Assembly (NCBI RefSeq): GCF_905171765.1
Contig: NC_053390.1
Span: 579,726,471 to 579,790,470, forward strand
Direction: 5' to 3'
DNA: 64,000 nucleotides
Source: Bufo bufo
Lineage: Eukaryota; Chordata; Amphibia; Anura; Bufonidae
Below the pieces are notes generated by a model. The model saw only the letters and a list, made by a program, of their open reading frames with translations, was not told the DNA's origin and searched no databases. Below are positions 11,988 to 22,748 of the stretch, piece by piece. A program made the position numbers and the translations under genes. Numbering within the stretch: position 1 is the stretch's first letter; each line of letters opens with the position of its first letter.

Positions 11988-13863
11988 GTGGGGGGCCGCC
12001 TCCTCCTTTTCAGGGACATCTGGCAGGCACACGTCTCCGACACCTGGGCTCTCGAGATTGTGTCATCCGGATACAAAATCGAATTCGCCTCCCTCCCTCC
12101 GAATCACTTCTTTCGCTCCCGTGTCCCGAGGGACCCCCAGTGTGCAGCCGCCTTCTCCGAAGCCATTCGCACCCTTCTGGACAAGGGAGTGATTACTCCC
12201 GTTCCTCCAAGGGACAGATTCAAGGGGTTCTACTCGAACCTTTTTGTGGTCCCCAAAAAGGAAGGCTCGGTGAGACCGATATTGGAGCTCAAACGGTTAA
12301 CTCGGTTTCTCCGTCTTCGCCGATTCAGGATGGAGTCCCTCCGGTCCGTGGTGGCTTCTCTGGAAAAAGGGGAGTTTCTGTCTTGTATCGACATCCGGGA
12401 TGCTTACCTCCACTTCCCGATCGCTCGGTGCCACCAGCGTTTCCTTCGCTTTGCGGTGGGGAACGACCACTATCAATTTCTCGCCCTCCCCTTCGGCCTG
12501 GCGAAGGCTCCTTGGGTGTTCACCAAGATCCTGGCCCCTGTCCTGGCCTTGCTCCGCTCCAGGGGTGTTTTTCTACTTCTCTACTTGGACGATCTGCTCA
12601 TCAAGGCGCCCTCCTTTTCCCAGACGTTCACCAGCGTGGACCTCATGCTGCAAACCCTGGAGCGGTTTGGTTGGGTTATCAACCTTCCCAAATCTTCGCT
12701 TACCCCTTCCAGACAACTTGTCTTCCTGGGGAAGCTGCTGGATACAGAAGCGGCGGAGGTTCGGCTCCCACCGGAAAAGCGCCTGACCCTTCACAGCTCT
12801 GTTCGGACCCTTCTTCTCCACTGCCGTCCGTCCTTCCGGTCCAGCATGCGAGTATTGGGACAGATGGTGTCCTGCTTCGAAGCGATTCCGTTAGCGCAAT
12901 ATCACTCCCACGTCTTCCAGACGGCGATCCTGTCTGCCTGGGACAAGTCCCTGGAGAGTCTGGACCGGCCCTTCCCCCTACATCCCCATGTTCGGACCTC
13001 CCTCCTCTGGTGGTTACAGACCCCCCTCCAGGGAAAATCCTTTCTGCCGATGACCTGGTTGGTGGTCCCCTACCGACGCCAGTCTGCAGGGTTGGGGGGG
13101 GGGGGGGGTGTTTCCTCCCCGGTCCGTCCAGGGCACTTGGTCGCCATCGGAGTCCAAGCTGCCGATAAACATTCTGGAACTGAGGGCAATTCTCCTATCG
13201 CTCCGGCACTGGACTCCCCTGCTTCGGGGTCATCCCGTCCGTTTCCAGTCGGACAACGCCACGGCCGTGGCATACATAAATCATCAGGGGGGCACTCGCA
13301 GCACAGCGTCTATGCGGGAAGTATCTCACATCCTTCGCTGGGCGGAAACTCATGTCCTGGCCCTGTCGGCAATTTACATCCCGGGGGTGGACAACTGGGC
13401 GGCGGACTTCCTCAGCCGGACCACGATCGACCCGGGCGAGTGGTCTCTGCATCCCGACGTTTTCGAGTCCATTTGCCTCCGTTGGGGTCGTCCGGATGTG
13501 GATCTCATGGCCTCCAGGTTCAACCACAAGCTCCCCACCTTCCTGTCCAGGTCCAAGGACCCGAGGGCGTACGGCGCCGACTCTCTCGTTCTTCCGTGGA
13601 CGGAATTTTCCCTCCTGTACATGTTTCCGCCCCTCCCCCTTTTGCCGCAGGTTCTCCGGAAAATCGCGACAGAGGGCATGCCTACGATCCTGATAGCCCC
13701 GGATTGGCCTCGCCGGCCTTGTTACGCCGACCTAATGCTGCTCCTGGGAGACGCGCCTTGGCCGCTGCTTCTAAGAGAAGACCTTCTCTCTCAAGGGCCG
13801 ATCTTCCACCAGCATTTAGGGTCGCTACGTTTAACGGCATGGGTATTGAGACCGCAGTTTTAA
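11988..13863 (+). pseudogene. DIRS reverse transcriptase-RNase H polyprotein
   Basis: The RT frame runs to the poly-G tract at 13094-13108. Motifs in order: SNLFVVPKKEGSVRPILELK, SCIDIRDAYLHFPI, FLALPFGLAKAPWVFTKI, and the catalytic FLLLYLDDLLI (YLDD at 12582-12593). RNase H follows in another frame from about 13108: INILELRAI, VRFQSDNATAVAYINHQGG and DNWAADFLSR, with catalytic acidic residues E, D and D. Next is the conserved DIRS segment WGRPDVDLMASRFN and ...LVLPWTEFSLLYMFPPLPLL. The frame change at the 15-G run is the one clear disabling lesion. Confidence 0.93.
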
Positions 13864-13887
13864 CGCGACTGGGTTTTTTCGGCGGAT

Positions 13888-14705
13888 ATGGTTCGTACCA
13901 TGAGCCGCGCACGGAAGCCGGCCTCGTCCAGGATTTACTACCGGACTTGCAGGTCTTACCTAGGTTTTTGTGAAAATCTGGATGTTCATCCTCTTCCTGT
14001 CAAAACTTTTATCCAGGGGGTCGCTCACTCTGTTCCCCTGTATCGCTCTCCCATTCCACCCTGGGACCTTAATGTTGTGCTCTCGGCGTTCCAGTCCTCC
14101 CCCTTCAAGCCGTTACGGAGGGTCTCTCTTCGCCTTTGTCCTGCAAGGTCATTTTCCTTGTGGCCATCACGTCCCTACGACGGGTGTCTGAATTGGCGGC
14201 ACTTTCTTGCACTGAGCCCCTTTTGGTCTTCCACCAGGATAAGGCTGTTCTCCGTCCGGTTCCTTCCTTCCTCCCCAAGGTGGTCTCCGCCTTTCACCTT
14301 AATGAGGACATCGTCCTCCCTTCCCTTTGTCCGTCTCCTTCTCACCTTCATGAACGGGAGCTTCACCGCCTGGATGTTGTTAGGGCCCTGAAGATTTACC
14401 TGGAGGTCACCGAACCGTGCAAGAGGTTGGCGGCGTCCAGGGTGTCTATTGCCCGCTTCATCAAGATGGCTATTGCCAAGGCTTACCGCGCCAAGGGCAA
14501 GGAGACGCCTTTTGGTGTTACCGCTCATTCTACCAGAGCGGTCGCTGCCTCTTGGGCTCAGAGGCATCGGGCTTCGGCTGAACAACTGTGTAAGGCGGCC
14601 ACCTGGTCTTCCTTGCACACCTTCACCAAGTTTTACAGGGTGAACACCTATGCATCGGCGGATGCTGCTTTAAGCCGCCTGGTCTTGCAGGTGGCGGTTT
14701 CTTGA
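13888..14705 (+). pseudogene. DIRS tyrosine recombinase, one frameshift
   Basis: The N-terminal core-binding region is SRIYYRTCRSYLGFCENLDV. A frameshift near 14120-14135 moves the catalytic domain into the frame of FLVAITSLRRVSELAALSC. The catalytic set can be seen: Arg in SLRRVSEL, HSTR (H-x-x-R) in FGVTAHSTRAVAASWA, and the candidate nucleophile Tyr in FTKFYRVNTYASAD. The stop is at 14703-14705. In DIRS elements this enzyme integrates the circular DNA without making a target duplication. It starts close behind the RNase H frame end at 13863. Confidence 0.9.
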
Positions 14706-14774
14706 TACCTCCGGTGGTTTCGCCTTGGGCTGTAGTCCCTCCCCTCTTGGACTGCTCTCGAACGTCCCAAGGTT

Positions 14775-14870
14775 TCCTGTGTCCCCCAAGGAAATGGGCG
14801 AGAAAACGAGATTTTTGTATAACTTACCAGTAAAATCTCCTTCTCGCTCTTCCTTGGGGGGACACAGCAC
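14775..14870. repeat. DIRS internal complementary region
   Basis: The left half (CCCAAGGAAATGGGCGAGAA) is the reverse complement of the left outer end of the element at about 11141-11165. The right half (AACTTACCAGTAAAATCTCC then CGCTCTTCCTTGG) is the reverse complement of the right outer end at about 15098-15155. Read as a complement it spells the joined right-left ends, which fixes the termini near 11141 and 15155. Confidence 0.88.
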
Positions 14871-14964
14871 CCACCCATCGTTCTAGTTTACCGTTACTGT
14901 TTAGTTGCCCCTGTCGGGTAGTTGACTTGTTTGGTTTCACATGGTTGGTCATTGCCTTTTTTTC

Positions 14965-15155
14965 ACTACTTGGACACACAACTGGTAGTCTCTCTCTCTC
15001 CAGGCTGAGGGTATAGCTGCTGGAGGAGGGGCTTAACAGTTTTCACTTAGTGTCACGCCTCCTAGGGAGTTGAGCTATACCCAAGGTTTCCTGTGTCAGC
15101 CAAGGAAGAGCGAGAAAGAGATTTTACTGGTAAGTTATTCAAAAATCTAGTTTTT
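14965..15155. repeat. DIRS right inverted terminal repeat
   Basis: This is the inverse of 11176-11290 over about 120 bp (GGTAGTCTCTCTCTCTCCAG to AGCTATACCCAAGGTTTCCT). It is extended by an outer segment, CCAAGGAAGAGCGAGAAAG to TTCAAAAATCTAG, that pairs only with the internal complementary region. Confidence 0.88.
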
Positions 15156-15770
15156 CTATTATTTTTTAAATATATTTTTGCCACATAATGTGTCTCCCAA
15201 GGGATCATAAAAAGACTGTTAGGGGACAGTGAACACTCTTTTATTTAGAAATTTTTCCTTTTATTTTTTTTTCTTCTTTTATTTCAATTTTTTTTGCCAC
15301 ATCATATTTTGTTTATTTTTTTCTTTTATTTGTGTTTTTTTTTATATTTTTGCTTTCAAATTTTTTTTTAACCTATTTTTTTTAATATATTTCTGCCACA
15401 TAATTTGTCCCCAAGAGATCACTGAAAGACCTTTGGGGACACAGACTTTTTTTTTGCACTATTTCCACTGTAACTGGGCCATCTAAAGGAGCCCCAGTTA
15501 CAGGGGAAACCAGCCTGCTGGGAGGGCATTGTACACAGGCAGAGCTGAGCAGGGTCTCCTGACCCTGCAGTTCTGCATTCCTCTGCCCCCAAGCCGGGTC
15601 TACCCTACACAGCGCGCCGCTCACCTATCTAAGGAAAAAGCAGAAGCGCTGATACACCGCTTCTGCCTTCTCCTCGACTCCCCCACTGTCACCAACACCC
15701 GGGGACCCGTCCTGCTCCTGCTACCGTGCGGGTTCTGGGGCGCCGCGGGTTGTGCACCCTTGCTGTATAA

Positions 15771-16130
15771 CTTACGTATATTAGGTATGAAACTACCAGA
15801 TGACTCCAACTCTCTGGTAGTAACAGTGATCATTTTGGTTTTTCACTTCCTGCCTTTCTGGGACCATAACTTTGGTGAACTGTAATAAAGTGTGTAGGTA
15901 GAGAGACATTTACCGTACAACCACAACTTCATCTTTTATAGAATCATCTTTTAGTAATATGCAGGTTTTGACACCCTTTTTTTTAAGACCACTTTCATAT
16001 AGTCAGTATTTTTAAGCCAGGAACAGGTCTATAACACAGAAGAGGAACCCATGATAATTTTTCTCTTTAGGTTCTGTTTCTGGCTTACAAATACTGGTGT
16101 AAAATGCTGGCCAAATCCTGGTGGCCTAAG
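15771..16130 (+). other. NFKB1 intron, no feature recognised
   Basis: AT-rich intron sequence between two mobile elements. I see no coding motif or palindrome in it. Confidence 0.5.
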
Positions 16131-16680
16131 GCCCCTTTCACACGGCCGAGTTTTCCGCGCGGGTGCAATGAGTGAGGTGAACGCATAGCACCCGCACTGA
16201 ATCCGGACCGATTCACTTTAATGGGGCTGTGCAGATGAGCAGTGATTTTCACGCATCACTTGTATGTTGTGTGAAAATCGCAGCATGTTCTATATTCTGC
16301 GTTTTTCACGCAACGCGGGCCCCATAGAAATTAATAGGGCTGCGTGAAAATGGCATAGCATCCGCAAGCAAGTGTGGATGCAATGCGATTTTCACGCATG
16401 GTTGCTAGGAGATGATGTTAGTAAATTGATTAAAGTCAATTTACTGTATTATTTTTCCTTATAACATGGTTATAAAGGAAAATATTCTTAATACAGAATG
16501 CTTAGTAAAATGTTGCTTGAGGGGTTTAAAAAAAAATATATAAAAATTACTCACCTCACTCACATCCACTTGATCGCGCAGCCGGCATAGTCTTCTTTAT
16601 TCTTTTTTGAGGACCTGCAAAAGGACCTTGGATGACGTAATCGTGCTCATCACGTGGTGAGCGCGGTGACCTCATGTACC
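16131..16680. mobile_element. One arm of a hAT-like foldback MITE
   Basis: The left terminus is AAGGCCCCTTTCACACGGC. Internally there are short inverted blocks, such as ATTTTCACGCATCACTTG with the later CAATGCGATTTTCACGCATG, and TTTTTCACGCAACGCGGGCC. The matching right terminus is missing, so only one arm of the original palindrome is left. It ends about 80 bp before the final NFKB1 exon. Confidence 0.6.
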
Positions 16681-16757
16681 AGATTTGATAAAACTCCCCC
16701 AATAATTCTTCCTTTTAGAGACACTGAGCAGCTTTTTTTTTCTTCTTTTTTATGTAG

Positions 16758-16936
16758 ATTCTGTGACCGCAGCATCTGATGAATACAAGCAGCAGAACCA
16801 TGAAAGCATGTGTGACAGCGGGGTAGAAACCTCCTTTAGAAAGCTGAACCTCTCGCATTGTGAATTTCAGAAAGTAGGGTCTGGACTCTCAGAGCTACAT
16901 TCTGACTGTGATGTTCCTCTCATCTGCAACAATTAG
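16758..16936 (+). CDS. NFKB1: NFKB1 (p105) terminal coding exon with IKK degron
   Basis: A polypyrimidine tract and AG acceptor at 16756-16757 precede the exon. Its first two bases complete the phase-1 codon left at 10226. It reads DSVTAASDEYKQQNHESMCD, then SGVETSFRKLNLSHCEF, and ends SDCDVPLICNN with TAG at 16934-16936. CDSGVETSFRKL is the p105 destruction motif. In mammals the two serines of DSGVETS are phosphorylated by IKK-beta and then bound by beta-TrCP, which triggers p105 degradation. Both serines are present. The residues after it diverge from mammals, as is usual for this tail. Confidence 0.95.
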
Positions 16937-17380
16937 TGCTCAGTAAGAAAGGACTGTGCTTCCCGAACGTGACTTTTACACTGGAAACGCTAGAGCCACT
17001 AAAGGCTGCAGGCTTGGAGTCATTATATAGACTTGTTACATATGGCACTTCAGCATGTAACCAAAGATAATGAATGTCAAGAGTTTTCTAAGTTTCACTC
17101 CCTTATGTCCTAAGTCCTATAGCAGGGACTTAGAGGTTTGCACCTTGTGAGGTTTGTTGCACATAATATAATAATTAAAAATGAGGATATTCTTCCATTG
17201 TCTTTAGTTAATTGCCAGTAACGAGTTTTGCTACTTAATTATTTACAAATTGCTGTGGAGAACATATCAAGGCTGACACCTTGCAACAATTTTCAGGTCT
17301 TTGTTTTAACGTCCTAATATTATGTTTTCAGAAGGATTTTATATTGTGCATTTTATAATAAAATTATAAATTCCTGCCAG
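16937..17380 (+). other. NFKB1: NFKB1 3' UTR (proximal) with polyadenylation signal
   Basis: About 440 bp of non-repetitive sequence follows the stop codon. An AATAAA lies at 17357-17362, with a GT-rich stretch downstream at about 17385-17415 (GGTTTCTTCTAG, then TGTGATATTTC, CGTTGTATC). Transposon sequence starts at 17428. This is the likely end of the transcript, although distal sites cannot be excluded. Confidence 0.65.
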
Positions 17381-17427
17381 CCTGGTTTCTTCTAGATCTG
17401 TGATATTTCTTCGTTGTATCTATATGT

Positions 17428-17845
17428 ACAGTACTATGAAAAAGTTTTAGGCAGGTGTAGAAAAAATGCTACAAAGTAAGAATGCTCTTAAAAATAGAAA
17501 AGTGTTAACAAAATGCAAAGTGAATGAACAAAAGAGAAATCTAATTCAAATAAACGTTTGGCGTGACCACCATATGGCTTCAAAATAGCATCAGTCCTTC
17601 TAGGTACACGTGCACGCAGTTTGTGAAGGAATTTGGCGGGTAAGTTGTTTCAGACATCTTGGAGAACTAACATCTTCTGATCAGGGCTCTGTGGGGGCCA
17701 TGTCAACATTTGTACGACTCTTTGTTCTTTTTTATGCTGAAGATAGTTCTTAATGACAGTGGTTGTATGTTTGAGGTTGTTGTCCTGTTGCAGATTAAAT
17801 TTGGAACCAGTCAGACACCTCCCTGATGGTACTGCATGATGGAAT
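17428..17845 (-). mobile_element. Tc1/mariner remnant
   Basis: It begins TACAGTACTATGAAAAAG, a typical Tc1 end flanked by TA. On the minus strand it carries the degraded 3' part of a transposase gene: a TTTGGAAGCCATATGGTGG-like region, then a segment equivalent to the one the element at 56738-59004 has around 56980-57260 (TCTTGGAGAACTAACATC and GTTGTTGTCCTGTTGC). The other end is absent. Confidence 0.65.
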
Positions 17846-18420
17846 TAAAGGGATTCGGTCATCAGAAATGAGCCCTATAAGCTAAACATATGGCGATGTC
17901 CCTTGTAAAACACAGAATCCTAAAGTGAGTTTATCAAATGCCCCTGTGGCTCTATATTCCTAAAAAAGCAATTTATATCACCTGTCAATCACTTCAAAAT
18001 GTGTCCAAGGGGACGTCTCATGGTGAAAGGTGCCCGGCTTCAGCCATGTCATTTAGGTGCCCAGCGCCGCCTTCTCAGCTGAAATCGCCGCCCTCCCTTT
18101 CATGCGATCCGCCTACCTCACGTCATCACTGCCTCTCTAACCACCGCTCGCTTCATCCAGATCCCGCGCGTTTCGCACTAGGTATATCCTGATGCACCCG
18201 TGCGGACTACTGGCAGCAGCCTCGTATAGCGAAGTGCGCATGCGCCGGCCGGCGCACTTCGCTCGGACCTCCACTGACTGCCCTATTACAGCCCATCCCA
18301 GCCATCCAACCTCCTACAGCCTGGTTCAAAGCTCGCGGGATCTGGATGAAGCGAGCGGTGGTTAGATGCAGTTTTTGATTGTTGCCAGCTGCAATTAATT
18401 AAATCATTTATCGGATTTCT
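17846..18420. mobile_element. TTAA-flanked foldback MITE
   Basis: A TTAA at about 17846 is followed by AGGGATTCGGTCATCAG. The centre is palindromic: TAACCACCGCTCGCTTCATC near 18138 inverts to GATGAAGCGAGCGGTGGTTA near 18345. A short inner palindrome, CGAAGTGCGCATGCGCC against GGCGCACTTCG, lies near 18230-18262. No protein is encoded. The right terminus is uncertain. Confidence 0.55.
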
Positions 18421-20027
18421 GTAATGCAAAACAATAGGGATAGTTTAACCCTTTCAGCACTGGAGGTTTTTTCATTTTGGTTTTTCACTCCCTGCCATAA
18501 CTTTTTTATTTTTCAATTACATTCACATGGCCGTATGAGGGCTTGTTTTTTGCGGGACAAGTTGTACTTTCTAATTCCACCATTTAATGTTGCATTCAAT
18601 ATAGTGGGGAGCTGGAACAAAATTCCAAATGGGGTGAAGTTGGAAAAAAAATTCTGCAGCAGTTTTATGGGTTTTGTTTTTACAACGTTCCCTATATGGT
18701 AAAACTGACCAGTTACTTTCATTCTCTTGGTCAGTACAATTACGGTGATACCACATATGTATAGTTTTTCTTGCAATTTTATACTGAATAAAATAAATAA
18801 AAACCTTGAAAACCTTTATTTTTTTTGTCACCATATTCTAAACCCCTATAACTTTTTGGGTAGTTATGTTTATGAAGCTGTGTGAGGGCTGATTTTTTTG
18901 CGGGGTGATCTGTACTTGTCATTGATACAATTTTGGGGTGTGTACGACTTTTTGATTTAATTTTCTGTCGGAGAAGTGCCAAAAAAACAGCGAATTGGCC
19001 ATTTTGACTTTTTTTCCCGCATGTATATTTTAATAGTACGGGCTTTTTTGCATGCGACGATGCACATGGTGTGTATTTTTAATGTTTTTTTTTACAGTTC
19101 CCATAGGGAACTATAACAAGCAGCTATTAGACTACTTCATCCATAGACTCCAATGCATTAGCATTGGAGTCTCTGGGGATTATACTACGTTCCTATGGAG
19201 CCCTGCCACAGGGCTTGTGGGGTCAAAATGATCACTGCACCTCTTGGTAAATTCTGTGAAGGGTGTGGTTTCTTTTTTTTAAACTTCATCGCATAACCTC
19301 TGCAGTTGTCGACCAGTGCTGTATAAATCACCAAACTAGGACTCAAATGAACATGGTGGTCTCCTCTAAACCTTGCAGTGTGTCCAAACAGCAGTTTATG
19401 ACCACATAGGGGATATTGTTGTACTTGGGAGAAATTATGTAACAACATTTGGGGTGCTTTTTCTCCTGTTGCCTATTGTTTTTTTTTAATTCTATGAAAC
19501 ACCTGTAAGGTTAAAGCATTCACTGCACCCCTCACTAAATTCCTCGAGGGGTCACTTTTTGGGGGTTTCCACTGTAGGGGGACCTCAGGTTCTCTTCAAA
19601 TGCGACATGGTGCCAGTCCAGCAAAATCTGCCTTCCAAAAACCATAGGGCACTCTTTCCTTCTGAGCCATGTGGTGTGCCCTTACAGCAGTTTACGGCCA
19701 CATATGGGGTGTTTCTGTAAACTGCAGAATCAGGGTAATACATATTTAGGTTTATTTTGCTGTTAACCCTTGCTGTGTTACAGGAAGAAATACATTAAAA
19801 TGAAAAATCTGCAACAAAAAGGCACATTTTTAAATTCCACCTCCAATTTGCTTTAATTCATCAGAAGCACTAAAGTATTAACAAAGTTTATACAATTTGT
19901 TTTGATTAATTAGGAGGGGTGTAGTTTCTTAAATGGGATCATTTATGTGTGGTTTCTATTATGTAAGCCCCTCAAAGTACCTTAAAAAAAATATATTAAA
20001 AAAACATAAAGAATGAGCAAGAGAAGT
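18421..20027. repeat. Non-coding high-copy DNA-element sequence
   Basis: It opens with TTTAACCCTTTCAGCACTGG and shares phrases with 6143-7441 (CAGCAGTTTATGACCACAT, GGGGTGTTTCTGTAAAC) and, in reverse orientation, with 35060-35520 (TTTTTTGCGGGA). All reading frames are interrupted. It is probably a decayed non-autonomous transposon, family not certain. Confidence 0.5.
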
Positions 20028-20227
20028 CATACAAGTTGCTGGTACAAAACCTTTTGTTTCTTTTTATTTCTTTAATTCATTCCAGTATAAAATGGTACAT
20101 TATGGGGTACGCGTGGAGGGGAGTAGGTGTGAAGAATGTCTATCTCAGCGTACCTCATGATGTAGAATTTTATACTGGAATGAATTAAAGAAATAAAAAG
20201 AAACAAAAAGTTTTGTACCAGCAACTT
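20028..20227. repeat. Foldback element, about 65-bp arms
   Basis: AGTTGCTGGTACAAAACC, then TTTTGTTTCTTTTTATTTCT and the following TTTAATTCATTCCAGTATAA, are inverted at 20165-20226. The loop is about 75 bp (20096-20165). Confidence 0.75.
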
Positions 20228-20480
20228 TGCGGATCAGATGAGGACCCATTGGGCCGCAAAAGATGCAGACAGCATACCTTGTGCTGTCCACTTCCGTATG
20301 TCCGTTACGAGCCCTGCAAAAAAAAAAAAGTAGAACATGTCTTATTGTCCGTTTTGCGGACAAGAATAGACATCTCTAACAAAGCGGAGGACATGTGGAT
20401 CCGCAAAATACGGAACGTACATGTCCGTATCCGTGTTTTGCGTACCGCAAAAACTGATACGGAGGTGTGCATGAGGCCTT
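20228..20480. repeat. MITE fragment
   Basis: The right end GTGTGCATGAGGCCTTAA and repeated GGATCCGCAAAATACGG and TGTCCGTATCCGTG phrases match the internal sequence of other MITEs in the window (9300-9580, 40290-41080). The left terminus is lost. Confidence 0.5.
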
Positions 20481-20633
20481 AAAATGTAGAGAAATTCAAA
20501 TTTAGAAAATTGCGAATTTTTCCTAATTTTCTGTTAATTTTGGCAAAAAATTATTTTTTTAAAGGTAAAATATATTTACCGCTAACATAAAGTACAATGT
20601 GGAAACAAAAATCTCAGAATCATTCGGATAAGG

Positions 20634-21153
20634 GAACTTTCACACTAGCGTTTTTCTTTTCCGGCACTGAGTTCCGTCCTAGGGGCTCAAATCCGGAAAA
20701 GAACTGATCAGTTTTATCCCAATGCATTCTGAATGGAGAGTCCGTCCTTCAGGATGCATCAGGATGTCTTCAGTTCAGTCTTTTTGACTGATCAGGCTTT
20801 TCAGAAAAACGTAGCATGCTGTATTTTTACCTCCGGCCAAAAATCCTGAACACTTTGACTGAACGCCGGATCCGGTCTTTTTCCCATTGACTTGCATTAA
20901 CGCCGGATCTGGCGCTGTGTGTTCAGTCAAATCGGATCCGGCTTTTGCATGTTAAACCCGAAAAATGTGAAAAAAAAAGTTAAAAGTCCATAAATGGCGG
21001 ATCCGTTTTTTCCAATGCATTTTTTCATTGTGATCAAAATCCTGATCAGGATTCAAATGTAATCCGTTTTCACACGTTTTTCCGGATCCGGCGGGCAGTT
21101 CCGGTGTCGGAATTGAACGCCGGATTAAAACAACGCTAGTGTGAAAGTAGCCT
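20634..21153. mobile_element. MITE with TTTCACACTAGCG termini
   Basis: Inverted ends are GGAACTTTCACACTAGCGTT and AACGCTAGTGTGAAAGTAGCC. The interior is rich in CCGGATC palindromes. Same family as 7835-8324. The surrounding sequence matches 7300-7400, which shows the MITE landed inside the older TTAA-type repeat. Confidence 0.75.
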
Positions 21154-21338
21154 TAGTAAGAGCATTCCAGAATTATTACCACATAAAGGGACATGTTAGA
21201 TTTGCCTCCACTAGGGATTAACAGAGGAAATGGCGAATGTGCACAGTGTATGTGCTGTTCCCAGTACAGGTGCAGGTTGTAATAGATAGTGAACAACCCC
21301 TTAACAGTGTTGCCTGAGCTCTGCTTTGAGAAAAAGAC

Positions 21339-21700
21339 TTAAAGGGGTATTCCTATCTTGGACATTGGGGGCATATTGTTAGGATATGCCGCCAAAGTCT
21401 GATAGGTGTGGGTCCCACCTCCAGCGGGGCGCTTGGCTTTTTTGGGAAGTCCCATTGAAATTAATGGCAAGCACAGCCACCACTCCGTTCACTTCTATAG
21501 GGCTTATGTAAATAGCCGCCTACTTTCGGCATTCTTATAGAAATGAATAGTGGGCACTTGTGCATGTGCAGTGCACCCTCCAGCACTTTGGAGGCTCAGT
21601 TCTAAGTATAGGTGCAGGTCCCAGACCCACACCTATTAGACATTAGGGGCATATCCTAGCAATATGCCCCCCAATATCCCAGATTGGAATGCCCCTTTAA
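21339..21700. mobile_element. TTAA-flanked MITE
   Basis: TTAA lies at 21339-21342 and 21697-21700. The inverted ends are AAAGGGGTATTCCTATCTTG and CCAGATTGGAATGCCCCTTT, and sub-terminal GGGGGCATATTGTTAGGATA inverts to ATCCTAGCAATATGCCCC. It is about 360 bp. TTAA duplication suggests a piggyBac or Kolobok helper; I cannot separate these from sequence alone. Confidence 0.75.
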
Positions 21701-21964
21701 CATTTCAGCCAATGCAGAGCTCGCGCAGCAGGGTTAGGGCTGTTTTAATCCCCCATATCTTGGGATTGGAAGTAGCTAGAGATATGAGCCTGGTCTTGAA
21801 AGCAGACATCCTACAGGGTATAATGGAGAAAACCTGCATATGCACATTCATCTAACTTCTGCAAACCATGATCTCAAGTTTAGAGGGGACCCAATAGTTA
21901 TGTTCCTCACACTGAAACATTCATAGTCCAGTAATGTTTGTGGTGGGAAAACCCTAGTAAAAGA

Positions 21965-22575
21965 GAATGTGTCATCAGAAAAGGACCTGCTGTTTAAATA
22001 ATTTTTTATGATGTTTAACATATTTTTAAAGAATTTCTGATGATGTTGTTTTCAACTTTCCATGTATTCCATATATTTAAACAAAAGAGATAAAATCCTG
22101 CAGTTTTTACACTGGCCACTATGTCTAGTAGTCTGTGCCATTTCTTGGCTTATACAGATCACTTTACTGAAGCTAACTCATTCTAATCCTGCCTGTTATG
22201 ATAACACATCTGTGTATAGATAAGACAGGATCCTCCATTCTCAATAGACGATTGTCAGAGCTTATGCATTCTTTCCTTGTACAATGACCTCTGCACAGGT
22301 CACTGAGCATGCCTAGAAAACTCAACCATAGAAGTTATTGAGGTCCCCTCCTGACCATTGTGTCTATGGCCATGTGGCTGCCATAAAGCAATTTTCTTAA
22401 TGCTTTCTAAATTCTGTTAAGAACAGCTCAGGCAAGATGGCCACCCCCATAATCATTTTCAGGAAATAAATAAATCTACATTCAGAAAATAAAAACAGAT
22501 TAGAAAAAAGGATGTGTCGCGATCTGATTTTAACTGGCAGATAACATTTTTGGTGACACATTTCCTTTAAAGTTA
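21965..22575. mobile_element. MITE with GTGTCATCAGAAAA / GGTGACACATTTCC ends
   Basis: The left end is AATGTGTCATCAGAAAAGG and the right end TTTTTGGTGACACATTTCC. A second copy of the left end lies at 23025-23110, next to the MANBA terminal exon. No ORF is seen. Confidence 0.6.
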
Positions 22576-22673
22576 GGCACTGACTACTGGTTGGATCAAT
22601 AGTGAATATAACTTACTTTATGGCACATAACCAAACAATAAAGTATTAAAAAGATTAATTACAATCCAAATAT

Positions 22674-22748
22674 TTTATTCAATGTTAGAAATTGTGTCCA
22701 TTCAAACAGAGCTTCTAGTGCCAGGCTTTGTAACCCTTCACAGAGTCA
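22674..22748 (-). other. MANBA: MANBA 3' UTR with polyadenylation signal
   Basis: On the minus strand an AATAAA (plus-strand TTTATT, 22674-22679) lies about 70 bp after the MANBA stop codon. The transcript probably ends near 22650-22660. NFKB1 ends near 17380 on the other strand, so the two genes converge with about 5.3 kb between them. Confidence 0.7.

Larger units (their letters stand above)
11141..15155 (+). mobile_element. DIRS1-like tyrosine-recombinase retrotransposon
   Basis: The order on the + strand is left inverted terminal repeat, truncated gag-like region, reverse transcriptase, RNase H with the usual downstream DIRS domain, tyrosine recombinase, internal complementary region and right inverted terminal repeat. 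This architecture is diagnostic of DIRS elements, which lack an integrase and insert through a circular intermediate. The gag is short, the RT-RNase H junction is frameshifted at a 15-G run and the recombinase has one shift, so it is inactive. High G+C (roughly 60% in the coding part) contrasts sharply with the AT-rich flanks. Confidence 0.93.
10274..15765. mobile_element. Non-autonomous DNA element interrupted by a DIRS retroelement
   Basis: The termini are inverted: CAGGGGTGCACAACC at 10274 and GGTTGTGCACCCTTGCTG ending at 15765. TATAA flanks both ends (10269-10273 and 15766-15770). The CAGGGGTG-type end is hAT-like, but the direct repeat I can verify is only 5 bp, so the superfamily is tentative. 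Its own sequence is about 1.5 kb, non-coding and very T-rich; the remaining 4 kb is a DIRS insertion. It sits in the last NFKB1 intron. Confidence 0.7.

Noticed and set aside
12140..13168. A 342-codon frame overlapping the DIRS reverse transcriptase
   Set aside because: It lacks any domain motif, is rich in Pro/Ser/Gly, and lies wholly over the RT in another frame.
11542..14618. Large antisense frames opposite the DIRS genes (for example 14175-14618 and 13195-13527)
   Set aside because: Shadow frames in G+C-rich DNA. The + strand frames carry all the RT, RNase H and recombinase motifs.
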